This document shows, piece by piece, positions 21,671-32,274 of a DNA stretch of 64,000 nucleotides. Position 1 is the stretch's first letter. Each line of letters begins with the position of its first letter. The stretch lies in assembly GCA_946811185.2 (NCBI GenBank), contig OX328112.1:25263558-25327557 (forward strand). Direction: 5' to 3'. A program made the position numbers and the translations under genes. The stretch is from Hippopus hippopus. Lineage: Eukaryota; Mollusca; Bivalvia; Cardiida; Cardiidae. A model generated the notes under the pieces. That model made no database searches. It saw only the letters and a program-made list of their open reading frames with translations, and was not told the DNA's origin.

Positions 21671-21900
21671 TGTTACGGGAGACCACTCCTTCATGCATAG
21701 CTTCGTCCCGATTTAAATACAATACCTGACAACTGCATTGGGGAGATATCTCTTTAGCTCAGTGGGTATGGTATTGGTCTTTTAAACCTCGAAAAACGAG
21801 GATATTTGTCCGCCGTGGGTTCGAATCCAGCCGGATGCGGTTTGTATTTCAGCCATGCATTTGTTCATTTGTTTCTTAGTTACAGACTTTGTTCGTAAGA
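21671..21900 (+). repeat. LTR 4 with tRNA-like sequence
   Basis: 230 bp ending 'gttcgtaaga', followed by the target repeat aagt rather than by a primer-binding site. It is therefore the true 3' LTR of the array. Confidence 0.85.
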
Positions 21901-21904
21901 AAGT

Positions 21905-22786
21905 AGGTACTTGATTTTGAAAATGACAGTAAATCAAAGTGCTCAATAAAGAATTATATGCACTTGCAATTGAAAAGTGGGTCTCTGTTAACTTGGCTAC
22001 AGAAGGAATTATGCGAAAATTACACAGATGTGCACTTCGTCACAAAGCTCTCATGCACAAAATTTCAGAAGCATCAAACCTTTGGTTTATTTTTGATTGT
22101 GACTGTACTTCATATCATACGATTTTACAGATGACATGGTCACATAATGCAACTATCTAATCCACTACCCAGTGGTAAATTTGTATCAACACTTTCCTAC
22201 ATCAAGTGTTGCACCAGATTTAGCGACTTGGATTGGGTTGAATAATTCTTCTTTTTGAGGAATTATTGATATTGGTGATTCAGAGTGGACAACTTCAGAT
22301 TTATATTTCAGGTAATTGAATGCCATCTGGCTAATTTGAAGTTTATATCATTTGATACTCGCAATGGTAATATCAAAGGGATATAATTTATGAGAGAAAA
22401 GAGTTCATAAATGAAAGCCCTCAATTGCCTGTAAATTTCTATAGATGTAATTGCCCACTTTTCTATTGGCAACTCAAGTAAATCTTTATAAAAACAACCT
22501 TTATGATTTTATTTTCAGACTACATGCTTTTTTATGATATTTTGCCTTTATAACTGGATACCTGGATTGAAGTAATGAAAGAGCGTTTTATTGAAGCTCA
22601 TTGATTTTTCAACAAAACATTTGGAACTTATTCATTAATCGTGCAGTTTTGATTAATTCTTTGCTGTAAGGAGGTGGATGGTGTATCCTTATAATGTGTT
22701 ATTGGACTTAGATTACGAGCTAGGCAACTGGCTAATGAATCAGAGATTCTAAATCTGACTCCTATAGCCGGCTGAATTTGATTCAT
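21905..22786. other. No gene assigned
   Basis: The first part is probably the remaining 5' flank or terminus of the interrupted mariner. A 73-codon frame at 21939-22160 has no recognised relatives. The rest is AT-rich and unassigned. Confidence 0.3.
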
Positions 22787-22966
22787 TTAACTCTTTACCA
22801 AATAACAATATCTTAGACCTGTCCAAATTGAAAGCATTTACAGATGACAGCTTTAATGTGACTCAAAAATCGAAATTTGTTGTGGTAAAAGGAGAAATGC
22901 TGGTTCCACAATCTTTTCAAAAATCTTCTTCAGGGTCGTTCAAATGATTGTTTGTTGAAGGGTTAA
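22787..22966 (+). mobile_element. TTAA-P element without palindrome centre
   Basis: Both TTAA ends are present; about 50 bp at and after the palindrome centre are deleted, leaving only 'ggagaaatgctggttccac'. Confidence 0.8.
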
Positions 22967-23002
22967 TTGCAGGGGTACAACTGAAACTTTTCTGTTGTTC
23001 AT

Positions 23003-23281
23003 AACTATTTACCAAATGACAAACTTTTGGACTAGACCAAAATTGAAAGCATTTGCAGAGGACAAATTAAAAGTAGCTAAATTTATGATTTTCATCTTTC
23101 ATAGGGTAGAAAACATTGTGGGAAAAGGAGAAAATGCTGGTATCAAGCATTTTCTCCTTTTCCCACAATGTTTTCTACTCTATAAAGGACAAATTCCTGC
23201 ATTCTCCTTTTTCCACTATGTTTTCAACAGGCCTCTTTCCAAGGCTTTTTAAAACCTGGAATTGTTTGGTAAAGGATTAAT
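23003..23281 (+). mobile_element. TTAA-P element, chimeric
   Basis: Forward copy whose right half is 50 bp too long. After the second arm it continues as in the reverse orientation ('tctactctataaaggac'), then repeats the second arm and ends forward ('gtttggtaaaggattaa'). This looks like recombination or template switching between two copies. Confidence 0.78.
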
Positions 23282-23335
23282 GTAGTCAAAGATAGAGAAT
23301 TTAAGCAATTAAATTATGAAGTTATGACACTTTTA

Positions 23336-23560
23336 TTAACTCTTTATCAAGCAATACAATTTTAGACTAGTTCAAATTGAAAGCATTTGCAGACAACAAA
23401 ATAAATGTGACTCAAAAAATTGAAATTTGTTCTGGAAAGGGTGGAAAACATTGTGGGAAAAGGAGTAAATGCTGGTTACCAGAATTTTCTCATTTTCCCA
23501 CGAAGTTTTCAAAAGGTTTTTTCTGAGGGTCGTTAAAAGTCAGGATTGTGTGATAGTTAA
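23336..23560 (+). mobile_element. TTAA-P element
   Basis: Good left end. The palindrome (about 23450-23515) has a few mismatches; the right terminus is decayed. Confidence 0.82.
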
Positions 23561-24087
23561 TTTGAAATGAATGTAGACATTGACAGTGCTACATTTAAAA
23601 TGTATGGCTGAGCTAGGTTTCAAATGCTAAATGAATTATCCTAAGGTAATGGAGATTATCGGTACATAAAATTATGAAAACAAAGATTGTGCCTGTGTGT
23701 GATTGGAACAGTAAAATTTTACATCATTTTGATGTGTCACCAGTGTGAGTATAATTCCCTTTGTTATATACCAGTAAATTTTCTGGCTCAAATACAAGCG
23801 TCACTATCGGATGAAAAAACACACACAATAAAAAAAAATCTCCATCTACACACTGAGAAATACTGTCTCAAATACGGTATGATGAGGTACCTTGTGCACG
23901 GACTAAGCATGCATCGATTTGCGATTTGATTGGTCAACATGTTTCACTGTAATATTAATCTGCCATTCATAAAAACAGAGTTACTACCATCCACACTATT
24001 AATTGTCTCATTTTATTTGCTGTTTTTGAATAAAATACCAATAATTGCAAAATGCTGTTGTTGAAAATTGTAGGTATATAATAAAAG

Positions 24088-24217
24088 GAATATCATGTTG
24101 TAGTAGCTGCGTTGAATATCATGTTGTAGTAGCTGCGTTGAATATCATGTTGTAGCAGCTGTGTTGTATATCATGTTGTAGTAGCTGCATTGAATATCAT
24201 GTTGTAGTAGCTGCGTA
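24088..24217 (+). repeat. 26-bp minisatellite, 5 units
   Basis: Unit 'gaatatcatgttgtagtagc' plus 'tgcgtt', starting at 24088 and 24114 and so on, with few substitutions. It runs straight into the inverted repeat at 24214-24280. Confidence 0.88.
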
Positions 24218-24280
24218 AGAAAATTTTGACATTGCGCAAGACCTTTGGTCTTACGCGATATCAAATTTTTTCACGCTGCT
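24214..24280. repeat. Short-loop inverted repeat
   Basis: Arms 'gcgtaagaaaattttgacat' and 'atcaaattttttcacgc', with 'aagacc ttt ggtctt' at the centre. A 'gattggtcaacatg' CCAAT-type motif lies upstream at about 23928. The layout resembles the hairpin-headed elements elsewhere in reverse. Confidence 0.65.
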
Positions 24281-24533
24281 CGAATTAAATACAAGCATCA
24301 GGAAAGTTATTACAACATAATATTCCATATGTATACCATTCCATAACTAAAAAACAGCAAATAACACCATTGTATGAATTAAAAAATGTAATTTGACATA
24401 CTTGTGACAAGTACTTGGGTAACCAATGGGTTTTTGCACTTTACTATACATAACTTTTTAGCAATAAATACTGTCCTAATCCAGTCTCATTAAAATCTAG
24501 CATTTCTTGTTTCAGGAAAATTACAGGATTTTT

Positions 24534-26343
24534 TTAGCTCACCTGAGCACGAAGTGCTCAGGATGAGCTATTGTGATCACTCACCATCCATCGGCATCCG
24601 GCGTCCGTCCGTCCGTCCGTTCACATTTCTTTGTTTACACTCTAGCATCTACAAATATTAACCAATCAGCACCAAACTTGGTCAAAATATATATGACCAT
24701 AAGATCTCGGATGAGTTCGATTATGGGTGTAATCGGACTAGAACAACAGGAGTTATTTGCCCTTGAATTAGAAAAATTGCTATATTTGACTTTGTTTACA
24801 CTCTAGCATCTACAAATATCAACCAATCAGCACCAAACTTGGTCAAAATATATATGACCATAAGATCTCAGATGAGTTTGATTATGGGTGTAATCGGACT
24901 AGAACAACTGGAGTTATTTGCCCTTGAATTAGAAAAATTGCTATATTTGACTTTGTTTACACTCTAGCATCTACAAATATCAACCAATCAGCACCAAACT
25001 TGGTCAAAATATATATAACCATAAGATCTCGGATGAGTTCGATTATGGGTGTAATCGGACCAGAACAACTGGAGTTATTTGCCCTTGAATTAGAAAAATT
25101 GCTATATTTGACTTTGTTTATACTCTAGCATCTACAATTATTAACCAATCAGCACCAAACTTGGTCAAAATATATATGACCATAAGATCTCGGATGAGTT
25201 CGATTATGGGTGTAATCGGACCAGAACAACTGGAGTTATTTGCCCTTGAATTAGAAAAATTGCTATATTTGACTTTGTTTACACTCTAGCATCTACAATT
25301 TGTAACCAATCAGCATCAAACTTGGTCAAAATACTTATTACTATAAGATCTCGGATGAGTTCAATTATGGATCTAATCGGACCAGAACAACTGGAGTTAT
25401 TTGCCCTTGAATTAGAAAGTTCTTTGGAATAGTTCTTTGTCCGGAGCATAACTTTGTCATCTCCAGTCTGATTGACTTGAAACTTGGCATTTGTAGTTGT
25501 TGCAATAATACAAAGTGCAGTGTGAAAGAACCATAACTCTACCTCGTACTGTCTATTAGTTATTTCCCTTTGAACATCATTTTTACAGCATTTTCTGCTT
25601 GTCCGGAATATAACTTTGTCATCTCAAGCCTGAACATCTTCAAATTTGGTATGCATGATTGTTGTAAAATTACGGAGTGCAGTGCACAAGAACCATAACT
25701 CTTCCTAGTACAAATTTTGAGTTATTCCCCTTTGACCTTCATTTTTACAGCATTTTTTCCTTGTCCAGAGCAAAACTTTTTCATCTTAAGTAGGAATGAC
25801 GTGAAATATGGTATGCTTATTTGTTGCAATATGTGGAAGTGCAGTGCACAAGAATTGTAAGTCTACCTCGTGCTGTCTTTGAGTTATTTCCCTTTGATCG
25901 TCATTTTTACAGCATTTAGGCTTGTCCAGAGTATAACTTTGTCATCTCAAGTCAGAACGACTTCAAACTTGGTATGCATGTTTGTTGCAATATTACCGAG
26001 TACAGTGCACAAGAACAATAACTCTGCCTAGCGCAGATTTTGAGTAGTTCCACTTTGATCTTCATTTTTACAGTATTTCTTGCTTGTCTGGAACGGAATT
26101 TTTAAGTCTCAAGTCAAATTGACTTGAGACTTGGTAAACATGTTTGTTGCATTACCTGCCCTTTCCGATTATTATACCTCCTTGACAACTGGTGGTGGGA
26201 CGGGCTTATCTTGTGACAATTTGCCGCTCTTGTTTCATTATCATTTGGCCTTGAACCTCGATATTTGGTATTTATCTTCATTGTAGACCTTTACTGCTTA
26301 GTACTCAGGTGAGCGATATAGGACCATCATGTTCCTCTTGTTT
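24534..26343 (+). mobile_element. Dyad-headed element, gagcacgaagtgctc type, 1.8 kb
   Basis: Starts 'tttagctcacctgagcacga' with dyad 'gagcacgaagtgctc', then (gtcc)n. Inside are five 161-bp units and about four units of roughly 158 bp. It ends 'gctcaggtgagcgatatagg' and 'accatcatgttcctcttgttt'. The terminal 'gctcaggtgagc' is the inverse of the start. No real coding frame. Confidence 0.8.
24629..25430 (+). repeat. 161-bp tandem repeat, 5 units
   Basis: Unit starts at 24629, 24790, 24951, 25112 and 25273 with an exact 161-bp period. Each contains 'actctagcatctacaa', 'caccaaacttggtcaaaat' and 'aagatctcggatgagtt'. Divergence between units is only a few percent by eye, lower than in the neighbouring parts. 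Confidence 0.92.
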
Positions 26344-26563
26344 TATCTTTTAAAGTGGGTAAAAAAATGAACAGTTTCTGTCATTAATTTTATACATAAT
26401 ATAACCTGTACTGCACTAATATGAACACTGCTGGTGATGAAAGATATTTCTTTTCTTATCAGAATAAATATAAGTGTTGCATAAATGCTATTTCTGTTTT
26501 ATCATAACAGCCCAAGAAAAATGTATCATTTAGATTTAACATTTCTTATTTCAGGGAAACTTT

Positions 26564-26778
26564 CTGTTTACCAAACAACAAAATTTTAGAGTAGTCTAAA
26601 TTCAAAGCATTTGCAGACAACATGATAAATGTTATTTAAAACTTGAAATTTGTGTAGGGAAGGGTAGAAAACATTGTGGGAAAAGGAGAAAATGCTGGTT
26701 ACCAGCATTTTCTCTTTTTCCCACAATGTTTTCAAAATGCTTCTTTCTCAGGGCGTTAAAGTCGGGATTGTGTGGTAA
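26564..26778 (+). mobile_element. TTAA-P element
   Basis: Good palindrome (26668-26735). Neither end retains a full TTAA. Confidence 0.85.
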
Positions 26779-27108
26779 CAAGAAGAAGAGTTTTACACTT
26801 TTAAATTGGGTCACAAAATGTGCATTTACTGTCATTAATCCTTGTCTAACCTGTACTGCACTTACATGAACATTGCTGGTGGCACCAATTATTTCATTCT
26901 TTTTATTAGAATAAACATAAATGCTCCACAAAATACAAGACGGAGAAATGCTAATTGGGTCATCGGTAATCAGATTTTAGTTTGAGTGAATGATATTTAT
27001 TCTACAGTTTGAATGATTCAAAACATAATTTCGTTTTATCCTTGCTTATTTTTGGGAAAATGAAACGAAATAAAGATGATACCTGTCCTTTCAATATCTC
27101 ATCCATAG

Positions 27109-27252
27109 GTCCACGCCAGTCCACAGTACCCGACCTGTTACACATGGGCACATTGTACCCGGAACAGCTAGTTCTACTACAACAGAAAATGGTGTTCCTG
27201 TACGCATGCATCGGCCTAAAACAGCAGCAGCAGTTCTGGGCATGAACAGAGA
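27109..27252 (+). CDS. FLACC1: FLACC1-like protein, first exon found (5'-incomplete gene)
   Basis: A 144-nt exon between 'atctcatccatag' and 'gtaagt'. Its first base closes a codon from a missing upstream exon, and it ends with two bases (GA) that pair with the next exon. It reads STPVHSTRPVTHGHIVPGTA.., rich in Ser, Thr and Pro and probably disordered, ending in PKTAAAVLGMNRE. No start codon or upstream exon could be found in the 13 kb before it. The gene assignment rests on the downstream exons. Confidence 0.75.
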
Positions 27253-27283
27253 GTAAGTAAAAGTCGTCATTCTTTGTGTTCTT

Positions 27284-27503
27284 TTATCTCTTTACTAAAT
27301 AACAAAATTTTAGACAAGTCCAGATTTAGAGCATTTACAGATGCCAAATCACTAGTACTAGCTCAAACCATGAGATTGTTTTTCGTAGAAACTGTTGTGG
27401 GAAAAGGTGAAAATACTGTTCTTAGCATTTTCTCTTATTTGCATAGTTTTATTAGAAAGCTTCTCCCTTAACGTTGATAAAACACCAGATTGTAAAGGGT
27501 TAG
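27284..27503 (+). mobile_element. TTAA-P element
   Basis: Lies 30 bp after the exon donor. The right arm and right terminus are worn. Confidence 0.78.
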
Positions 27504-27668
27504 TACATTCATTGTAAAAACTATTTTCTTCTTGCAGAATTACCGTAAGTATCGAAACTAAAATTTTATACGAGGTTCTTTGTACAGAAAATGAATTTTT
27601 ATGATGCCTTAATGATGCCTTAATGGTATCATTAAATCCAGACATAGGTTTACTGGAATAGGGGTCAG

Positions 27669-27790
27669 TTAACCCTTTGTCTGCTAAGCGTGAGTGCGTC
27701 ACTCACTGGCTTTTAGCGGACAGTGTAGATCAAGATCAGACTGCACAGAATGTGCTGTCTGATCTTGATCTACAATGTCCAATAAAGGTA
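27669..27790 (+). mobile_element. Family B MITE, palindromic part
   Basis: Starts 'ttaaccctttgtctgctaag'. Has a near-perfect inverted pair 'agatcaagatcagactgcac' / 'ctgtctgatcttgatct'. The right end is not identified. Confidence 0.6.
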
Positions 27791-28034
27791 TGTTTTCCCA
27801 CAAAAAATACCTTTGAAATAGCAAAATCAGGGTTTTTACTATCGGCTTAAAAGTTTCATTTCATTTATTTAGCAGGATATAGGTTGAAAAAATAAGCACA
27901 CCAGATAGAAAAAGCCATTTGTCTTAGCATTTTGTCATAATTCAACTACCTTTTTGGTGCAGTATAATTATCTAAAACCATGCGAATCCCACCAATAGTA
28001 GCCAATTTCCAAACTTACTTATTTCTATTTATAG

Positions 28035-28143
28035 CTGTGACAGGGTTTCCCAGTTAGAACATGAGAGCACTAGAAGACACAATTTTGAATCACACACACC
28101 TGTGAAAAAGAATAAACCCCCACCATGGCAGAAAAACATAGAT
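28035..28143 (+). CDS. FLACC1: FLACC1-like protein, exon
   Basis: 109 nt, acceptor 'atttatag', donor 'gtaagt'. The leading C completes GAC; the exon then reads CDRVSQLEHESTRRHNFESH and TPVKKNKPPPWQKNID, ending in phase 0. It is the basic, low-complexity N-terminal region before the conserved beta-like motif of the next exon. Confidence 0.8.
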
Positions 28144-28158
28144 GTAAGTATAAAATTG

Positions 28159-28387
28159 TTTAACTGTTTACCAAACAACAAAATTTTAAACTAGTCCAAA
28201 TTGAAAGCATTTGCAGACGACAAAATAAATCTGATTGAAAAATTGAAATTTGTTTTGGGAAGGGTAGAAAACATTGTGGGAAAAGGAGAAAATGCTGGTT
28301 ACCAGCATTTTCTCCTTTTTCCACAATGTTTTCAAAAGGCCTCTTTAAAAGAGTCGTTAAAAGTTGGGATTGTTTGTATAGGATTAA
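28159..28387 (+). mobile_element. TTAA-P element
   Basis: Full length, 15 bp downstream of an exon donor. Palindrome 28266-28333. Confidence 0.9.
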
Positions 28388-28439
28388 GGGGTATTCCCTG
28401 ACTTTGTTTTTATGATGGTCATTTCACCCCTTCAACTTG

Positions 28440-28674
28440 AATAAAAAGTAAAGAAATAAATTTTTGAAGGATTTAAAAGGGAAGATGATATTGGGAAAAA
28501 GAGAAAATACTGATTAACAGTATTTTCTTATTTCAGAGCTTACTTCTTCAGGTTCATCAAGGCAAAAAAAATTTTTTTTTGGGGGGGGGGGAGAGGGCCC
28601 AAATTGAAAAAAACAAGGGTGAAATGCTTTTAATTTGGACGAGTCTAAGATTTAAATGTTTGGGAAAGGGTTAA
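28440..28674 (-). mobile_element. TTAA-P element, degenerate
   Basis: A weak palindrome ('gagaaaatactgattaacagtattttctt') and right terminus 'gggaaagggttaa' remain. A poly-T/poly-G patch (28570-28592) sits inside. Confidence 0.6.
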
Positions 28675-28697
28675 ATAACTTTCCTTGTGTCATATGT

Positions 28698-28920
28698 ATT
28701 TATCCTTTACCACACAGCCCTGAGTTTTATTGACCCTGTGGAAAAAAACCTTAGAAGACATTGTAGGTAAAGAGAAAATGCTGGTTTTCCCGTAATGTTT
28801 TCTACTCTTTCTGATCTAACACAAAAATACTACGTGCAAATATTATTTAACTTGTCAGCAAAATTTAATGCTTTCAGTTTGGAAAAATCTAAAATTTGTT
28901 GTTGTCTAGTAAAGAGTTAA
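28698..28920 (-). mobile_element. TTAA-P element, second arm partly deleted
   Basis: Left arm 'aaagagaaaatgctggt' runs directly into 'ttttcccgtaatgttttc', so one inner half arm is gone. The right TTAA is intact. Confidence 0.78.
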
Positions 28921-29201
28921 TCATTTTTTGTCGGCCTAAAAATAGTTTTTGCTTTTATTTTCTGTCTTTGTACGAACCAATCTTGAGTAATCAGTTTTAG
29001 GAAATCTATTGACTCATGCAGGTTAAAAAAAAAAATCCTAGAAAGGCATTTTGTTCTTTTTACGAGTTTTGATTGGATGAGACAGGTTATAAATGACTTA
29101 AGTGCAAACATTGTTATGTTTGTTAGATTACCTGAAAATCAATTTCTGCATTGATTTTACCTTCAGAATGAAATTGAAGTAAAAAAGATATTTGCTGTCT
29201 C

Positions 29202-29429
29202 TTAACCCCTCATCAGATGACACGATTTTAGACTTGTCCAAATTGAAAGCATTTGCAGACGACAATGACAGTGTGGCTCAACTGGTGCAATCTTTCTTTG
29301 ATAGGATAGAAAACATTGTGGGAAAAGGAGAAAATGCTGGTTACCAGCATTTTCTCCTTTTCCCACTATGTTTTCAAAATGCTTCTTTCCCAGGGTCGTT
29401 AAAAGTCGGCATTGCGTGGTAAATGGTTG
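29202..29429 (+). mobile_element. TTAA-P element
   Basis: Full length. Palindrome 29309-29375 almost perfect. Confidence 0.9.
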
Positions 29430-29479
29430 AAAAATGTATACAGATATGTGTGTTGCAATTTCTGTCTTTTCGGGTCAGA

Positions 29480-29580
29480 ATGACCACTAAAATTTGGACT
29501 GAGTAGATAAAAAATCAGACTCTAAGCTATGTGCAGTCTGATCTTGATCTGCAGTGCCAGCTATAGCAATGAGGGCCATT
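29480..29580 (+). mobile_element. Family B MITE fragment
   Basis: Inverted pair 'aaatcagactctaagc' / 'tgtgcagtctgatcttgatc' with 'gcagtgccagc'. Confidence 0.45.
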
Positions 29581-30195
29581 CTTCAGTTATTTCCCTAGAT
29601 TCTTCTCCAGTACTATATTGGTCCTGATAAAGGGATTACTTGGTTTTTATCCTTGATTTTCTTGCACTACACAGATATAATCTTGAAGTAATATCTCGGC
29701 TAAAGCTGGTTAGGTTGTTTTACGGATCAAAATATACATATTTCTCTGATATTTGAGAGCAGAATTTGCTTTAATATCACATGGGGACCTTACAATAATC
29801 ATAAATCAAATAATATTTATCGCAACATCCCCAAAGGAATCAAGGATAAAAACAAAGGAACAGATGTAAAAGGACCAATCTGTTGTGTGGTAACCTTTAG
29901 TCTTTATCAAGGAAGGGAGATAATTTGGCATACAGGAATGTCCCCCATTAATATGAATTGGTTTAACTGAGAAAGCTGTTTGCACCTTTAAAGCTTTTTG
30001 CCTTGCAAGTGCCAAAGAAATGAAGAGTGTGTTTTCATTCAAGAAGAAAGACTAAAATTTTGAAATTTTAAGGCTTCTTTTATCCAACAGATCGTTCCAA
30101 AGATGAGACACTGTAGATTTGATTGGAGATTAGTGTGGTCTTTCTAATCTGGTCTTGATGGACACTGTTCACTTAAATGATATCAGTCATGCTTA

Positions 30196-30432
30196 AATGG
30201 TTGTTGAATGTTGAATGGTGTTTTAAGCCGCTTTAAACATTATTTCAGTTATATCATTGCAACAGCTCACATATTCATGTATTTCCTGTGTTTCACCAGT
30301 ACTGAGCTAGGGCTCTGAAGTGTCTTGCCCAAGGACAAACCCACAAAAACCCAGTGGATCTGGTGAGGCTTGAAGCTGGGGCCTCAAGGTTACAAGTCCT
30401 ACACTTTACCACTGAGCCACGCAGGACCCCTT
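30196..30432 (-). mobile_element. tRNA-derived SINE
   Basis: On the minus strand the head is seen as complements 'accactgagccacgcagg' (A box) and 'gaagctggggcctc' (B box region). The body shares 'aaacattatttcagttatatc' and 'tttcaccagtactg' with the SINE at 2586. Confidence 0.65.
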
Positions 30433-30435
30433 GCT

Positions 30436-30664
30436 GAACTCTTTACCTCACAATCCCGACTTTTAACGACCCTAAGGAAGGAGACTATTGAAAACATTTT
30501 GGGAAAAGGAGAAAATGCTGGTAACCAGCATTTTCTCCTTTTCCCAAAATGTTTTCTACCCTTTCAGTAACAAATCTGATCATTTGAAACATGTTTACTT
30601 TCTCCTGTAAAAATGCCTTTATTAAAGACGAGTCAAAAAGCTTGTTGTGTGGTAAAGGGTTAAA
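30436..30664 (-). mobile_element. TTAA-P element
   Basis: Abuts the SINE head. Palindrome 30489-30555 near perfect; right TTAA intact. Confidence 0.88.
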
Positions 30665-30751
30665 TGGTACTGTATTGGCTAATATTTAGCTAATGAATTA
30701 AACTTTAACACATGACAAAATTTTGAAAAAAAATAATTTTAAGTACTTTTT

Positions 30752-30965
30752 TGTAACCCTTTCAGCCCCATAGGCAAAAACAAGAGATTTTGCGGACAGT
30801 ATAGATCAAAATGAGACTGCACAGAACTTGCAGTCTGAATTTGGAACTATACGATTACCTTGATTAGTTAAGCCTGTGATATGAAAATCTCTCTAGGTTT
30901 TATTGAATTGTATTTTCAACCACCAAAAGGTGCACAGTCTTAATATTTGGGGCTGAAAGAGTTAA
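30752..30965 (+). mobile_element. Family B MITE, full copy
   Basis: Termini 'taaccctttcagcccca' and 'ggggctgaaagagttaa' form inverted repeats that include TTAA/TAA. The interior has the short palindrome around 'gagactgcacag' / 'cttgcagtctga'. Termini starting CYCTTT after TTAA parallel those of TTAA-P. Confidence 0.7.
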
Positions 30966-30992
30966 TTAAGGGTAAAAAGACTTATTTATTTG

Positions 30993-31221
30993 GTAACCCT
31001 TTACCAAATTAGGAAGTTTTGGACAAGTCCAGCTTGAAAGCATTTCCAGGCCACAAAATGGATATGACTCAGAAATTAAAAGTTGTTGTGGAAAGGGTAG
31101 AAAACATTGTGGGAAAAGGAGAAAATGCAGGTTACCAGCATTTTCTCCTTTTCCCACAATGTTTTCAAAAGGCTTCTTTCTCAGGGTCATTAAAAGTCGT
31201 GATTGTGTGGTACAGGGTTAA
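30993..31221 (+). mobile_element. TTAA-P element
   Basis: Full length. Palindrome 31098-31165 with one change ('atgcaggtt'). Confidence 0.9.
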
Positions 31222-31288
31222 ACTAATAACCCTTGAGGCCTTAAAAAAATAAAGCCTAATAGAGAATTAGTAATGTGTATATCACAGG

Positions 31289-31504
31289 CTTTTAATTGGG
31301 ATGAATTTGTCCAAAATTGAAAGTATTTACAAGTTGACAAATTAAAACCCTCAAAAATGATGCATTTGGGTCTAGAAAATGCAGAAAACATTGTGGGCAA
31401 AGGAGAAAATGCTGGTTACCAGCATTTTCTCCTTTTCCCACAATGTTTTCAAAAAGCTTTTTTCATAGGGTTTTTGTAACTTTGGATTGTGTGGTATAGA
31501 GTTA
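31289..31504 (+). mobile_element. TTAA-P element, left end lost
   Basis: The first about 20 bp are missing. Palindrome 31384-31450 intact. Confidence 0.83.
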
Positions 31505-31855
31505 AAAAGTTATAATGTCCTGATTTGGAATGGTTTTATACTTTAGGACAGAGTTCTGACTAAAAGATGTGTATCGGTATAAAAGATTCTTGCAAGCAGT
31601 ATTGTAAACATGTAGAAAGCAGATCATGATTTTTGTTCCTGTTTTTTCTTTACATGATAGAAACATTAAATCGAAAAAAAAATTTATCCAAGATTCATTG
31701 ATATTAAACAGAGTTTCAATTCACAAATTAAATAAGGCCAAAAAAGTAGGATTCAGCTTGGAAATGATTGTAAAAATAGATGTTGGAAAAGATATTTTCT
31801 TTATGTATCTGTCTGTTCATAAGTGCTAGTTTTAAATTTCTGTCAATTGGTGCAA

Positions 31856-32055
31856 TTAAGGATAGGGTACCCTGATGGGATTCATGTAACATTGCCTTTC
31901 ATCGTACAGATTTGGCTAATCGGTAATTGATGTGGAGAACCAGCATCTATTGGCCGATTCATTACGAATTACCCGAGTCCTAGCCGAATCTGTACGTTTT
32001 TTCGGCGATGAAAGGCGATCTAACAGGAATCCGCATTAGGGTGCTGTGTCTTTAA
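31856..32055. mobile_element. 'ggatagggt' long-inverted-repeat MITE
   Basis: The two halves are inverted copies ('catcgtacagatttggctaa' / 'ccgaatctgtacg') and the ends are 'ttaaggatagggtaccc' / 'gggtgctgtgtctttaa'. A better copy lies at 51208-51420. Confidence 0.7.
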
Positions 32056-32274
32056 ATTTGCCAATATAAAGGAAAAATTTAACTCTTTACCTCTCAATCC
32101 TAAGTTTTAATGACCCTGAAGAATAAGGCTTTTGAAAACATTTTGGGAAAAGGAGAAATTGCTGGTATAAGGCTTTTGAGAACATTGTGGGAAAAGGAGA
32201 AAATGCTGGTAACCAGCATTTTTTTTCTTTTTCTACAATGTTTTGTACCCTTTCAACAGCATTTGATACACATA

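Larger units (their letters stand above)
20641..21900 (+). mobile_element. Tandem TRIM-type LTR array: four LTRs, three internal segments
   Basis: Order: LTR1 20641-20870, internal 20871-20986, LTR2 20987-21216, internal 21217-21322, LTR3 21323-21554, internal 21555-21670, LTR4 21671-21900. Each internal segment starts with a tRNA-Pro type primer-binding site and ends in a purine tract directly before the next LTR. The internal segments are only 106-116 bp and code for nothing, so this is a terminal-repeat retrotransposon in miniature. AAGT (or AAAGT) flanks the whole array at 20637-20640 and 21901-21904, as if inserted once. Each LTR contains tRNA-like Pol III promoter boxes. Confidence 0.85.

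Noticed and set aside
13460..27252. Joining the exon at 13460 to FLACC1 as its 5' part
   Set aside because: Phase 0 at 13578 cannot join the exon at 27109, which needs two preceding bases, and an in-frame stop follows at 13591.
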